Assembly (NCBI GenBank): GCA_002633005.1
Contig: NMRA01000199.1
Coordinates: 522,889-586,888 of the forward strand
DNA length: 64,000 nucleotides
DNA from: Phoronis australis
Taxonomy: Eukaryota > Phoronida > Phoronidae
Reading direction: 5' to 3'
Made by a program: the position numbers and the translations under genes. Below the pieces are notes generated by a model. It was not told where the DNA came from and did no database searches. It saw only the letters and a list, made by a program, of their open reading frames with translations. This document shows positions 44,728-58,600 of this stretch, piece after piece. Numbering within the stretch: the stretch's first letter is position 1; every line of letters starts with the position of its first letter.

Positions 44728-47700
44728 ATGGGTACTGGAGCAAGCAAGAACAGACAGAAATCAATTTCAGGGGAAGTTAATGAGAGTCTGTTCAATTCAT
44801 CCTCTTCCTCTGGCAGTTCTGAGATGGGTTTTCTGTCTATTGGATCCACAGAAAGTGCTTTACATAGAAAAGAGCACATTCGCATGTTAGGTAGGAAGTA
44901 CTCGGTGGGTTTGTCTCGTGTTGCAAAAGAATTGGGACAGTCTGGTCTGGACCCAGACGAGCAGTATGGCATGTCATTTAATTGTCCTCCTGTGCTGGAT
45001 ATACACAAAAAACAGGCTGCAGGGACAAAAATGAATAAATGTCAGTCCGAAGTAGATTCCTGTCGTAAAGACATAGGCAAAGTAGTTGAGTGTGCCAGCT
45101 TCCCTAATGAAGACTTCAAGGAGAAGAGAAGTGGACTGAAAGAAGTATACAGGCGTGTCAATCCTAACTACTCAGATCTGTTCAGAATACCCGACGGTAT
45201 GCTCGAGACTCTCCAGGAGAAAATGAAATCTGGCTCCACTGACAGTCCGCTAATAAGGCAAGCCCGTCGTAGCTCAATACATGAGCATAATTTCCTGAAC
45301 TTTCTCAACTGGAATGAGCATTTGTGTGGTGATGACAACAGCGACAGTCAAAGGTTTAAGCTAAGTAAAAGACTATTTGAAAGTAATCGACCAAAGACAG
45401 AGCAGTTTGGCTGTGATCGCACATCGTACTGGAAGATGGGTGTGGGAGCAGAACCGATATATCGGGATGGATTTGAGACACTGAAAAATGATTCTACTCG
45501 CCCCTGGCGGGTCAGGGAAAGCGCTGCAGAAGTTGTTGAAGAAGAAAACCTGAGCATGGAGGCCATTGCTGAACTGGAATGTCAACTTCCTCTTGTCAGC
45601 TTTCAGGAAATGCCAAAGCTGGTAGGAAGAATTGCCCTTGCTAAAACTAAGCTTGTTGAGAACAACAAGAAAGAAAGAGGTCATGGTGAGGAGAATGCTG
45701 TAGTTATGTCGAGTGGTCATTTTGAAGATGATCTGGATAACGCAAGTCTTGATCAACAGTCCCATGAAGAAAATGTACCCCATTCAAGCATCAGAGATAA
45801 GTCGGAATCAACTGTTGCCAATGAAATACTGTGTTCCAGTGGTGTTCAAGATACAGACCCTAGTGATGCAAAGAGAGTTGAAGCAGACACTTCAAAATGC
45901 AGGGGCAAAAACAGTATGAGCAGTGCCAAAGAACATAATTGTACTCACGAACTAAACAACCCTGTGAACTCTTCAATGGATAGGTTTGTTCCGATGGAAA
46001 AGAGATCACCTGTTTTTGACTCAGTTGTGCCACAGGAACGAGAATGGTATGCTGAAACTATGAGTTGCCACGTTTTTGCAGACTCTGACGCAACTGCTTC
46101 GGAATCAAGTGATCTTGTAGACTACTTTGGCACAACGAGGAAAGTTTGTTATGCAAAAGAGAATCCAAGTGTGCGTTTTAAAAGAAGAAAAAAATCTGGT
46201 GCAAAGAAGTTAATTACATCGGATTCCAGTGACATCGAGACTGATAATCAGTTCAGTAAATGTGTTTCTACTAGAATGAAAGGCAAAAAAGAATTTACAT
46301 TGGCTGAAAGAAGACATACCCAGAGTTTTTCGGCACCAGCTAGAAGGTCAAAGAAGAATAGCTGTGATGCCAATCCACATCCATTTAACTGTAAAGTGCT
46401 TTCTCACAGAAGGAAAACAATAGATTGTCCAGTTTCTCTTGGACGAAGACAGACAAATGCAGTTGGTGCAGCCTGCTTTAAAGAGTGCCGTCTCAACTCA
46501 TTATCATTGCCAAAGAAATGTTCCAAAAAGTACTGCTTCAAAGAAAAAAGAATACCTTCTGCTCCATTTCTAAGTAAAAAGGGAAGCCTGAAGAAAAACT
46601 CTGACAATAAAGCAAACACTTTAAAACACAAAGACAAGCCTAAAGTGAAACGTTCAAGCACAAAGAACCAAAAGGAATCAAGAGATAATGCAAAGATCCA
46701 ATTGAAAGACCATCCTCATTCACAATTAAATAGGAGAACAGAGCATAATAAAAAAATACGTTCTCCAAGAATTATACCTTCCGACCATGCAAAAATAAAA
46801 TTTTCGGATGTTGCACTCAATAATTCTGCTTCAGGCGTTAGACATTGTCACCAATCTATTGAACAAATGCTTAGTGAACAAAATTTCAGTGTCCTAGATG
46901 ACGTGCCATGCCATTTGTTTTCAAATGTGCCAGATGCATACTATTTCAATTGTGCGAATCATGTAACCACAATTAATCAACTAAGAGATGATGTTCCATG
47001 GTCAATAAGTGGTCCAACTGGTAAAAATGTTGAAGCCCCTGTTACTCCATCTGCCATAGAAGTAGAGTCTTCATTTAAAAATGCAAGTGACATGAACCAG
47101 TCAACGTCGCCAGCTAAGCTTCAGGGGATCGCAAATGAAATGACCACTGGCCTGGGAAAACCAGCTGTTTCACAAGGCAACCAGTGTTGTAAACTCAGTC
47201 AAGGGGATTGCAAAGGCAAAACATGTTCCTTGGTTAAAGACCATGTTTCATTTCCGTCAGAGTTTTCCAAATGTGAGCAATCGGCATACAAGAATGCGTG
47301 GCATAGGCCCATGCTGAAAACTAAAACAGCTTCGTCTGCTGAAGGAGCACGAAACAATTCAGCTAATACGAACTTGGATTGTGAAAACAGCATTACCGTT
47401 AGGCCAGCGAAAAACTCAAATTGTACTTTGGATGGACCAAATAATACAAATAATCCTATTTCAATGATGAAGTCTAAAGAATTTACTGCTGGCAAACATA
47501 AGATGTCAGATAAGTCTTGCAAAACCTTCAGGGCAGGTGTTGTGGCAATGTCTAGAGAAGAAAAGTCTAAGCACAAGGAGGAGTTGCTGAAGACTGCGTA
47601 TGGCGTTGGTCAATGCAAAAAGTCCAACGTCGAGGCTGGGCATCCACATGTTGAGTGCACGCACAAGAATAGAGAGACCAATCTTGGCAAAAAAGGCAAG

Positions 47701-49645
47701 GAGTTGACGAAACTAGCCGATAACGTAGCTGAAAGAGAAGGCTGCCAGTATTTTTATTGTCCTGCTGGTCTGTCACCAGGTTTTTGTGAAATAAAATCAC
47801 ACTCGCATTCTGAAAAACGAACCATCCAAGACGTGCTCGAGAAGAAAGTGTATGAAGTCTCTGCAAATCGTGGCAGTCGCAGTCGGTCTGTATTAAAAAA
47901 AGGTTTCTGTCCGCGCCAGAAACGAACAAACCATTCTGATGATTTGAAGTTTTCTCCTCGGCCAGAAAGAGGAATCTTGCAGCACCTTGAAGGAGATCCG
48001 AGGCACCATCCTGCTCCTTTGCTGAAAATGAATCCTTCAAGACATTCAAAACCTGCAAAACATGCTTGCAATTCACCTAGAAAAGACAAGTGTTCAATTA
48101 AGAGGGTTGAACAGAAGCCATTAAAGAGGAGAAAATTACCTCCAATCATTCTACGTTCACCTGTGTCATTACCAAGACACGATATGGCTGGATACAAAGC
48201 ATCCATTTCTTGGTGTCCAACTGTAAGCAACACTTCTCAGTATAAGCGCACTGTTTATGGAATTTTACCCTCTTCACACAAAATGCGTCGGTTTGGAAGC
48301 CGGAAATTATCTAAATGCAAACCAGAGCGTAGCTTGTCTGCAGGTTCAAAGAAACCTTCACCAGAATTAGAAACTGCTATTCAGAGTATGCCATTCAGAG
48401 ATGCTCTTTTGAGGGAAGGTTTAGATAAACATGATGGAGCAACTTGTAACATTGTACCGAAGTCGGAACACGCCCATTGTTCTACTGATGGTGAAGAAAT
48501 ACGCTTTGAAATGGAGAACAGAAAAATTTGTGATCAAACTTGTGGTGCATGTTCTGATGCTTGCAGTAATGAAAACAATTCTGACCATTCAAATGCTCAA
48601 CAGAAGCAATCTTTTTGCGGGGCTAACATTTTTGATGATGACCATCAAATTAAAGATTGTGGCACTGGTCAGGTATCCTCAGGAGCAAAATCTGAATGTA
48701 AGCAACACAATACTAACTGCAGCTGTGGAAATATTTCTTGGACATCAGCTGCTTCCATAGTGGCCAAAGATTCATTTTTCTCTAGGTTGAATTGCAATAT
48801 AAAAAGTTCACAGTTTAATCCGAAGAGTTCACAGGAGCATTTTTCACAAGACCTTGATGAAACATGCCCAGCTGCAAGTTTGTTATGCAGACAAACTATA
48901 CACCCTTTGAATATTGTTATCTCTGGTGAAAGCAAACTACTCAAAAGTTGCAAACCGTTTCGCTCCACATTTTCAAAAACTCATCAGGGGAATACCGATA
49001 AAAACACCAACACTTACAGAATACCGGATTGGGTTCCTAAAAGTGATACCAACACATATAACTTGTGTGAGAGCGAGTTGCTGTGCCGGCAAGAACTGCC
49101 TCCTGACAGTGGTCGCAATGTTCCAGACCTTACATCGGAACACCAGTGCTCTCCTTCTTTATCTCCCCAGTCGTCTTGGTCAGCGTGCTCCTCTGTCTGT
49201 GAATCTCAAAAAGATGTGCTCGCAGACCAGTTTGTGACAGACAAACAGCTGCCAATAGACATGGTGTCTAGGACAACGTCACCGTTTAGTTCTGACTCGG
49301 AGCTGCCAGAATTTCCCTCCGGCGATGAGGATGAAAATGGAGATTGTTCGCCTCGGTCCAGTTCTCCTGTTGCTCATCAAAGGGGCTTCATGTGTACTGG
49401 CTCGCAATGTAGTTTGTACTCTGAAGACAAGCCAAATTACTTTGCAAGAGCCAGATCTGAGCCAGCGTATTGCAAGCACCCAAACATCAAACCTGTGAAG
49501 TCAGCAGCAGATTGTGCATCAGACAACAACAGCTTGTCACTGATCAAAACTATTCTGGAGATCGATGAAAGGTCAGAGGCTGAACGCGATGATGGGGCCA
49601 GCTGGGACTGTAATCTTGGTATTCATGAGAGACAGGCGCTCAAAG
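44728..49645 (+). CDS. LRR-B exon 1 (giant disordered exon)
   Basis: 4918 nt, 1639 codons plus one base, ending aaag|gtaaga, phase 1. It is a single uninterrupted frame with no recognised domain. Composition is polar with many Cys, His, Lys and Ser. Towards the end is an acidic/proline cluster (ELPEFPSGDEDENGD). The frame continues 18 codons past the donor to a stop at about 49700, so intron retention would give a truncated, LRR-less protein. Compared with the 400-codon exon of LRR-A it is about four times longer, with little evident similarity beyond the first seven residues. Confidence 0.92.
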
Positions 49646-52600
49646 GTAAGAATAAAATGTTTGGGAAATGCCAAACGGAAGGCATTTTTTTGATGAAGTG
49701 ATCCTCAAATAAAAAATATTAAATTCTTGCTTGGATTTCCATAAGATTCATGCAGTTTTTCTGCTCTGCATTGTTTCGTCAATGGTTTGCATTAAGATCA
49801 AGGCGCTCATTCATTCGAGGGGAAAGGTGCTTGTGCCTTGTAAGAGGGGACTATTTTGGGGTGAGGGGAAAATTTCTACCTCTTGATCACCATTAATAGC
49901 AACCCCATCCTGTTGCAAACTCTCATAGGCTCTGCCTCAAGTAGCCGTTGTGCTCTTTCAAATTGCTACCTGTGGGAGTTATGAGCGACTTGAACCTCAA
50001 ATGGAGTTTTTTTTCCAGTCACTTGAGGGGAAGTTTTGGACATCATGAGAGGAATTTTGTGTGATTTGTCAATATTTTTGAGAGGGTAATGGGTCCGATA
50101 TTCGACCCCAATTTGGAGGGACTTAGGGCCCTAAAGTTATTTATATAATTTGAAGTTTGTGATAATTAATAACATTCTTTTATATTTATCTATTAAGAAA
50201 GGATAATTCAGAGTATGAGTTCTAAGGACAGTTAGTTATTTTTTCTTCTCAAGTCCCAAGTCATAGTGCTTGATCAGGCTGAAATCACAAACTGCAAAAA
50301 ATCAAGTTGCCGTCAGCCTTCCCATATCAAAAAGCCAAACTGAGAGAGTTCCACCCCAAGATGTAAACTAGACCCATGTCACTGCATGCGGCTTCAATGC
50401 ACTTAATACGAAAGCTGTCATTATTAAAAAAAAGTATTTCTTATCTGTTAGATCAGAGGAAGCTGGAAGCAAGTTTAAGGGTAGCTTGTGATTTGATTAA
50501 CCCTGCAGCTTTGTCATCTGCGGCAACGAAGTTTATTCACAGACTCTGTCTTGCCAGAGCTCTGCCTGAATCGTGCAATGTTTTGGTGTTGATCCGAAAG
50601 ATGACCCATCTACTGGTAAGTAAGTTATTTCATATTATTGTTGTCCTAGACATGGCTCAAAACTTTGGCGCGACCTTTTCATTCGTTTCATCCAAGAAAA
50701 CTACCTTTTTCGTGCTTTTAGTATCTAAAAATACTAGCTGAAGCTTATCCAAATGACTTGACATTAATTTTGTGCTACCCTAGGGTGTTTGCAATTCTAT
50801 GGGATGAATGGAAAGAGGTTGAACTATATTCAAAAAACGGATCATCGCCGCACTAATGAAAAAGTTCATATTAATTTGACGTTTGGTCTATTCATTAGAC
50901 ATCATCACGATACAATCAGACATAAAGTGTCGACATATGAGTCAGGTTACATCCTCTTATTTTCAGATAAGTTTGACCATTGTATGCCACATGGGCATTT
51001 TTATGCTCCGTCATGTGGACGCATTATGCCGTCATCTCCGTCCATCCGGCATCCAGTGTCCACTACTCTATTTTCAAAAACCTTCGATGCATGTTTTAAA
51101 TTTTGCAGATAATTTGTTCTTTTCTTGGATGGGATGGCATGAGCGATGAGGGAATTTTCAGATGGATCCGACTACTGATGTGCCACCTAGTGGCAATTTT
51201 AGTTTTTACATTTACGTAATTATGTATCTTTGGACTTCGTCAATGGATTTTCATAAAATTTGGGAAATAGGTATCTATTAGAGAGATTACTACTTAACTT
51301 AAAAGCTCAACTTGGCAATATAATCGGTAAAGTTTGCCATGAAGGTAACTGCCATACCAGCTACCGGACATGTCTCAAACAACTCGAAGATTTTGCGCAC
51401 ACAAGGTTGGACAGTTACCTTTAGTTAAAACTCTACGTAGTACAGTTTCGGAGGTCAGATTCACAGTGAAATAAGCCGACTTTGCGTGAGAGAACCGGGA
51501 TCCCAGAAATTATCCACTTTCATTTGATCCCAATAACAGCTGCCTGAAGTTTTGAAGGTGAATGTATTTTTGTGCGTTTGCCATTGATTGCATGTTGTGT
51601 GAAGATTTTTTCAGTTTTTGTGTAGTGCTCCGCGGCGCAGGTTCGGAAATTCACAACTTACCGTTTCCCATTCTCATTTTTGTGGTTGGCCTTATAGATA
51701 GCCTAAGCGAATTACATGTATCTAAACATAAACAAAACACCGATCTCCAGAATAAGCTTTGGTTAATTTGGGGGTGGACCTTTTCCCTACTGACATTACC
51801 AAAAATATGTCTCTGTTATGTGCCCTTTTCGTAGCCTCTACAAATTCTGCTGCTTCACTTTGTAATCCAGCCATTACGGCTTGTATGTGGGGTGGTACGG
51901 TATTTTGTCAATATGGCCAATCATACTGGCTTTTGGATACTTGTTATGTCAAGCATGGGCAGCATCAGGTCAGTTTTAGTTAGCTAGCCAAGTAGCTGAT
52001 TGTATGAAGACATCGTCAAAATAGTTGCATGCAATGTTGCTGGCAAATATCTCTTTGGCCAGGCCTTGGTACTTATTGTATGTTTTTGGTAAAAAGTGAA
52101 TTCTGTGTTCCTGCTTTTGTAGGGTTCACGATGATTGCTATTCTGTTTTTTTTTCTTTCTTTTCAGCAACTTGACATCTCTCATAATTACGTTGGCCCTC
52201 ATGCCTTTCGTACCATCTTGAAAGCAATGGTTTGGAACTCAACCTTGACTCACCTGAATATTGCTTACAATGATGGCACTCCTGATTCTGCGGTATGGCA
52301 AGGACATCAGTAATTTCCTATTGTTTCTCTAAGGCTTAAGCATTGTGTGAGCTACCTAGTGAGATACATGAGATGGGATACATTAATTGTGAAGCTGAAT
52401 GAATTTATTGTAACAGTTATTGAACTGTTTCCGGTTCAACAACTATTTTGGATGGCCTGTCATTGTGTATTACTTTTCCTTATTGGTTCATATATCAGTC
52501 CTTAAAACGATTCCGTACTCGTCCGGGTTACCGCCCGTGCTCAGCTTACCACCCACTACCAACTTTTTATGATCGAGACCTCCTTAAAAGCGTGTGTGCC

Positions 52601-55600
52601 TTTGTGAATGTTTGTCTCACGAAATTAAGATTCCTTTCAATGACAATCAATCAGTTTTAGCGAAACCGGCAACTTCCCTTACTATGGCGGTAAAATACCC
52701 ATATTCTCAATGCTCTTTACTGGCCTACACGCGGAACTTGTTTCAGCATGTACTGATTACTGAGACAGCACTTGTCAAATGTATTTCATTGCCGTGGAAG
52801 AACCAACAAAACAGTACTTGACAAGAATTTCAAGTCCGTTGTACCTTTCTGGATTCCCCTGACAGTACACGAAACATCACCACCCTAAGCAATGAAATAA
52901 AAAAAATCACGAGCACACTCGGCTGGTATATGACCAAGACCAACGATTTTGGAAACTCCACCGACATTATTTTGGACACATTGTTTTGAATACAAGCAGA
53001 TTTGGGCCATTGTTCCGTGTCTTCGTTAAATGCAAGCCATGTCTTTAATGACTCACTCCTGACACCAAAATGGAAGCGCCCAACCAGAAGCAACAGCGCA
53101 AGAAATCAACTTAAGTGCAAGTTGAACATTCTATCCACATCTACGTGGTCAAAAATTTATTTTTTGTGAACTCTTGATTTGTCAGTTGACTTTTTACATG
53201 ATGTGTTTTTGCTTCATTATTTTTGCAGCCGAATGACCACCCCTATTGCCTAATAGTAGTATTGTGGGATTGTTGAGCATGTGGTTTGAACATATTCTGG
53301 GAGGTTGGTGTTTTCTGTTCAACACAGAAAGAAATATACAATGCATATAAAATGTTACAATGTTCAAACTAGGTTCAAAGTATTTAGAAGAAAGACAGAC
53401 TGTCAATCATTAGCACATGTTTGGTTGCCAAAGTAACTATAGCAGCAGCATATCTTTACAAAATCACCTGCTTCCCATAGCAATACATGACGATCTAGTG
53501 TAGTCTTGCGTCATCTTGCTTTCTCTCAAGAAACTTGCCCTACTGAAGGCACGTCTCTCTGTAAGAATACCTTAGTTTCAAGACACGACGAGCGGCGACC
53601 GAGGTCTGTAATACACCAATGACGCTCGGGATCACGGCGCCTCTGTATCCTGTGTGCTATTCCACTTCATCCCGTTAAAGGCTGTTACTTCAATCCGCCG
53701 ACGTATATTTTAACTGACATGATTGAAGTCCGACGTCAGTATAGCTCCGTTAGGGTAAAATCGGTTCTTTGTGCAGTAAACACCCACTCCCGACTTCTCA
53801 AAAATTTAGATTTTAACTGCCCATGCTCGGCTTCATGTTCTGCCCACACCCTGATTTTTTAGATTCCCAATTTAAGTGCCCTGGAATGTAACCCGGACGA
53901 GTATTGTATAATGGCCCCCATAGGCGAAATTTTTTGGATTTGGAGCACTTAGTTGTTCAACAAAATGTCTTTTAAGACACTTTAAAAAGTGTCTATCAAC
54001 TCGCCTTCCGTCCAAGAAACAAACTTGATTTAGTTCACTAACGTTAAATCTCCACTTTAACACTGACACAATGTAGCCAACAAGTGAATTATTTTTCATT
54101 TTTCAATAAAAGATAGAGTAGCACAAAATGAAGGCTTTTACACTTTCAAGACAATCACCATAGCTACCACCAGAAAATAATTCTAAGAAATTGTGGGCAT
54201 TCATGACTACGTTAGAATCCTTGAGAAAATGGAAAAGATCTATTTTGGCTACTTTTGTCCAAAATTGGTGAGATTTCTTTAAAAGTGGCCTCGTCATGTT
54301 TCTTATTTAGAAGTGTCAGTTGTCTTGAATCCCTGAAATCACTTCAGTTTCATTAAGGAATGGTTTGAGGCCAATTTCATAACCGGTAGCCTAAATGAAA
54401 AATTGGTTTTTGTGATGGAATGTGGGTTTATTGACAGTTCAGGTTAAGACGAAATGCAACTACATGAAATAAGAAAATTTAGTGTGCATTTTTAATATCT
54501 TTAGTCTTCACGGTCTTAATTTCACATCTTAATGTCATGCGCTTGATCATATGTAATGGGTTTCATGAAGTGCAGCCTCTCGAGGTTGCAACGTGTGTAA
54601 TATTTACCTGTGCACTGCGTGCTTGAATGTAGCTGGGGTTCAATGAATGCACCCATGTCTTGAGTCGTTTTATGCAACTCAGTGAATAGGAGCATTTTAT
54701 TAGTAAAGAGTCGAACACCAATACCAGTTGATGACCATGTCGCATAGGAATTGTCAACATGAACTTTTACAACTCGTGCAATAAAATATATCATTTTAGT
54801 AACTTTGTGCTTCTGTAGCGGTACAGTCGGTAGCTATTTTCATAACTCCCTGTGTAGAGATCCTGGTTTCCGTAGTAACGAAAACGGACGGTGACTTCAC
54901 AAGATCTAGTGGCTGAATGTTATTTTCTGTCAGGAACCTCTCGGTGAACTCCTTCAGAAGAACTCTACCCTATGCTGGCTAGATGTCTCTGGTAACAACC
55001 TTGGTAAAACCGATTTCTCCTGGCATGTGGGACATGCTTTGACCGTCAACAACACACTGACAACTTTGAAGTGAGTGAAAACACATGCTTGATAATGGGC
55101 AGTGTATGCTGCACTGTCATATTTGTGGTAGCTAGGACCAATTGCATGTACCCTCCAGACACTAAGTGGTAGTGAGGATCCAGTGACTACCCTCACAAGA
55201 GTGGTTGTGAAGACCCATTGAATCCCATAATTCATCTGTGTTGCTTCAGATGGAGGTTAGTTAGTACCCATTGACTGTACCCTCAGGTGGGTGGCAGTGA
55301 GGACCCTTTTCATTTACGGAGTGGTAGTGAGGATCCATTGAGTACCCCCAGGTGGGTGGTAATAACCTAAATTGATACAAAATATGTTGTTTTTTTGGGT
55401 GGCATTCTCCTTTAACCACTCTGTTGGGAAAATGTTTGTTTTTTTGGGCTGATCGATTTGGACCGAAGTTTAGTCACATATGCCAGTGACAAATTTTGTC
55501 AGGCTGATTTTCAAAATGACACATTTTGACACTTCAAATGTCCAGGACCTAGAGAAAGTAGCAAAATGTTTGGATCATGAGTTTAGTTTTAAGTACTCTT

Positions 55601-58600
55601 TAAATAGTGGTTTCCCAAGTATATAAAAATGTCCAAAAAATTGTCATTTTCTTGCTTTAATACAGGTGTTCTGAATGTGGAATTTCTGACGTGAGGGAGT
55701 TTATTGGTGCTCTTTTACAAAAGAAAACTCTAAAGTACTTAACAATGAGCAATAACCCAATATGTGGCGGCAACCACTTTGGGAGTTACTTGGCAACTTG
55801 GCTACAGGTAAGCGAATGCAGTTATACAGTTACAGCAACACTCAAACTTTGAAAATGAAGGTACAATTAAATCCTCGACATCCCAAGACTGATAAATCAT
55901 GTACGTGACACACTAATGTGTACCTATTCAGTTTTATTTGCCCTTTTATCATGAGACAATTTGTACGCTGACATTTGGGGTTTTATTATCCCTACGCCTA
56001 AGTGAGCCTAAACCGAGCTGTGACTTAAACCTTCCTATTTGATTCACAAATTAATGCTCGTTGCTTGGTGTTGTAGCTCAAAGACTATTCGCTAATTTCT
56101 CTTTTAATACATTTATTTCAAAAGCTCAAAGGTGTCTACTATTTACGTTTCAATTTTAAAAACAGTCATGTTGTTCGTTTTGACTTTGAAACTCGTACAC
56201 TAGACGTGTTGGTTTATGACCGCACATTCAACCAAGCCCATAAATAGCAACTAGCTCCCTTCAATTTTTGACAACGCCATCAAGCCTTTGATGTGTCGAG
56301 GACTTTTCTGGATACTTTGGGGCTAAACCATGCACTGTGGTTTTTCGTCCACATGTGTGCGAATCCTGTTTGTGTAAGATTTGCCTAATGATTCACATGA
56401 CAAGTTTGTGAACAATGGAAATTGTTGAACAATGACAGGCAATTTTGTACTTTCCAAATGTTCCCGTTTACATTAATGTTCAAATTCTTTCCATCATCAG
56501 CCAGAGCTGGTGTGTTACTTGGTGATGAGCTATGTCACGCGTGTTCACAAAAATGACATGTTCTATTATTGTCATCGAGTGTTCCTTGCTTGAACTCGTT
56601 TGCAGAATAAACCCAAATTAATCTACTTGGACATTGCAAACTGTGGCCTGAGCTGGAAGGCATTTGCGATGCTCCACCAGTCTGTGAAGGCTTGCAGTAC
56701 GCTCAATGTACTCAACATCAGTGGATGTGAGGTAGTTAGTTTAATCTCATTGTGATTAGTGTTTTGTTCTTTGACCAGTTGCTACTATATTTTCTACATC
56801 CCAGTGGAGTTAGCCGCCAGCCTTAGGGGAATCATTTCTTCAGTACGACTATCGTGACGTAAGGAGCAATTTGATGTTTCCTATAGGTGGTGCTAATAAA
56901 GAAAGGGTCCTGTTCTTAACTTCAATGCGAGCAAAGAATAGTTCACCAGCTTGGAGGCATACCTTGGCTAAGTGTCCCACGCTACTATAAGAATGCATGC
57001 ATTTATATACTAGGTGCATTGACTCAGTAGCGCCACTTAGTAAGCTTTGAGTTGCCCATTTAGTTGTAGTTCAAATATGTGAAATTTGCACTTGGTGCAC
57101 ATATCCAAAATTTTCCTTTGAAGATATTTGCCACTTACTTTAAAACCTCTGTCTACTTGTTATCTCTGAGTATAAACAGGTATTGTGTGTTAATACAGTG
57201 TTAGGCATGCACTTGGTTACATGCACTGCAAAGTATCGGGCAAGTTGACTTCCAGTTCTCATCCTCTTAATCTGAACAAATTATCCACTTGAGTAGAACA
57301 ATAGGGGTTGACATGCTGTCTCCACTGATCTATATGACAAAGATTGATGATCCCAGGGGCACATAGTCCATGTGTGGTTATAGTGCATCTTGGGACAAAT
57401 CTTAACTATGGTTGATAATACTTCTGAAGCCAACGTTCTCATCTTGATCATTTACCAAGTTTCCTCGTGTAAACTTCCCCCTTAACATTTAATAGCTAAA
57501 TAAGGCATCAGTTTTTATATCACTACTGCTGTTGTCTCTACTCCTCTTACTATCACACTACATCAGCCTACTCTAATGCTGCTACTGTGCCAAGACCACT
57601 AAATGCACGTCTGCCTCTTGTACAGAACAGATGATCCAACCTCACTGTTATGCTTTGATCCCTAAACCATGATAACTTTGTCTCATTTCCATCAGGTGGC
57701 GTCACATGACAGGCTGGCCATGTTTGTCATAGTATGCATCAGCAAGATGACTTTAGTCCAGCTGGTTATGAACAACGTGTCTGTCCCACGGTTATGCAAG
57801 GAAAACCAGATTGGTGAGTAATACTTCTGAGGGCAGGCACTTGGCTAGTAGCAGCATTGGTATTACTTACTATCTTCAACTTTGTATAGCTTGTACAGTC
57901 AATATTTAACATTGGTACGTTTAAAATGAGAATAACATCTTCAGAGAAGACAGTGCCTTTCAAGAAACATTTTGCATGTTCATACGTACAGTTTTCACAT
58001 CACATACAATGTCTGGTGAAATCATAGTGAATGACTAAGAAATACGTATGGTGAACATAAAATTGAAAATAATAAAGATTATTCCAGACATTGCAGACGG
58101 AGCTGCTATTTTGGAACATTTGTTTGTTTTCATATCTCACAACCAAGAAGGGCTAGTTTTCATGTGGCACTATTAGCTTAAGTGACAAACGTGGAGAGTA
58201 GAGATTGGTTTGATTATTACAATGAGAAATGTCTGTATCACCGGATAATCATTACTAACTGGTTGTTGCAGTCAAAGTGAAAGAAGTGCACAGCATCAGC
58301 CTGCTCTCCTCACTCAGCCTGGACAACTGTAACCTGAGGGACAGTGTGCTGAAGCAGATGGAGTCCAGACTGTCAGCCACCATACCACACCTGAGGGAGC
58401 TCAGTCTTGCCAGTAACCCACAGGTCACAGTGGAGAGTCTGGACAGTTTCCAAGTCATGATGGCAGGTCTGTGTGTTTGTATAATTATGCTGTAGTACTC
58501 TCTGTACATTGCTGCAGCACCCTCATCTCTTTGTATGTTGCTGCTGCAACCTATCTTTCTTTGTTTGCATTTTACTGCAGGATTCTCTCTGTATTTTGCT

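Noticed and set aside
47199-48233. Minus-strand frames of 125-169 codons
   Set aside because: Antisense shadows of the 4918-nt LRR-B exon, whose sense frame is far longer and joins to the LRR exons.
53575-53700. Ribosomal RNA fragment
   Set aside because: The patch is GC-richer than its surroundings and superficially rRNA-like, but I could not match it to any conserved rRNA segment.
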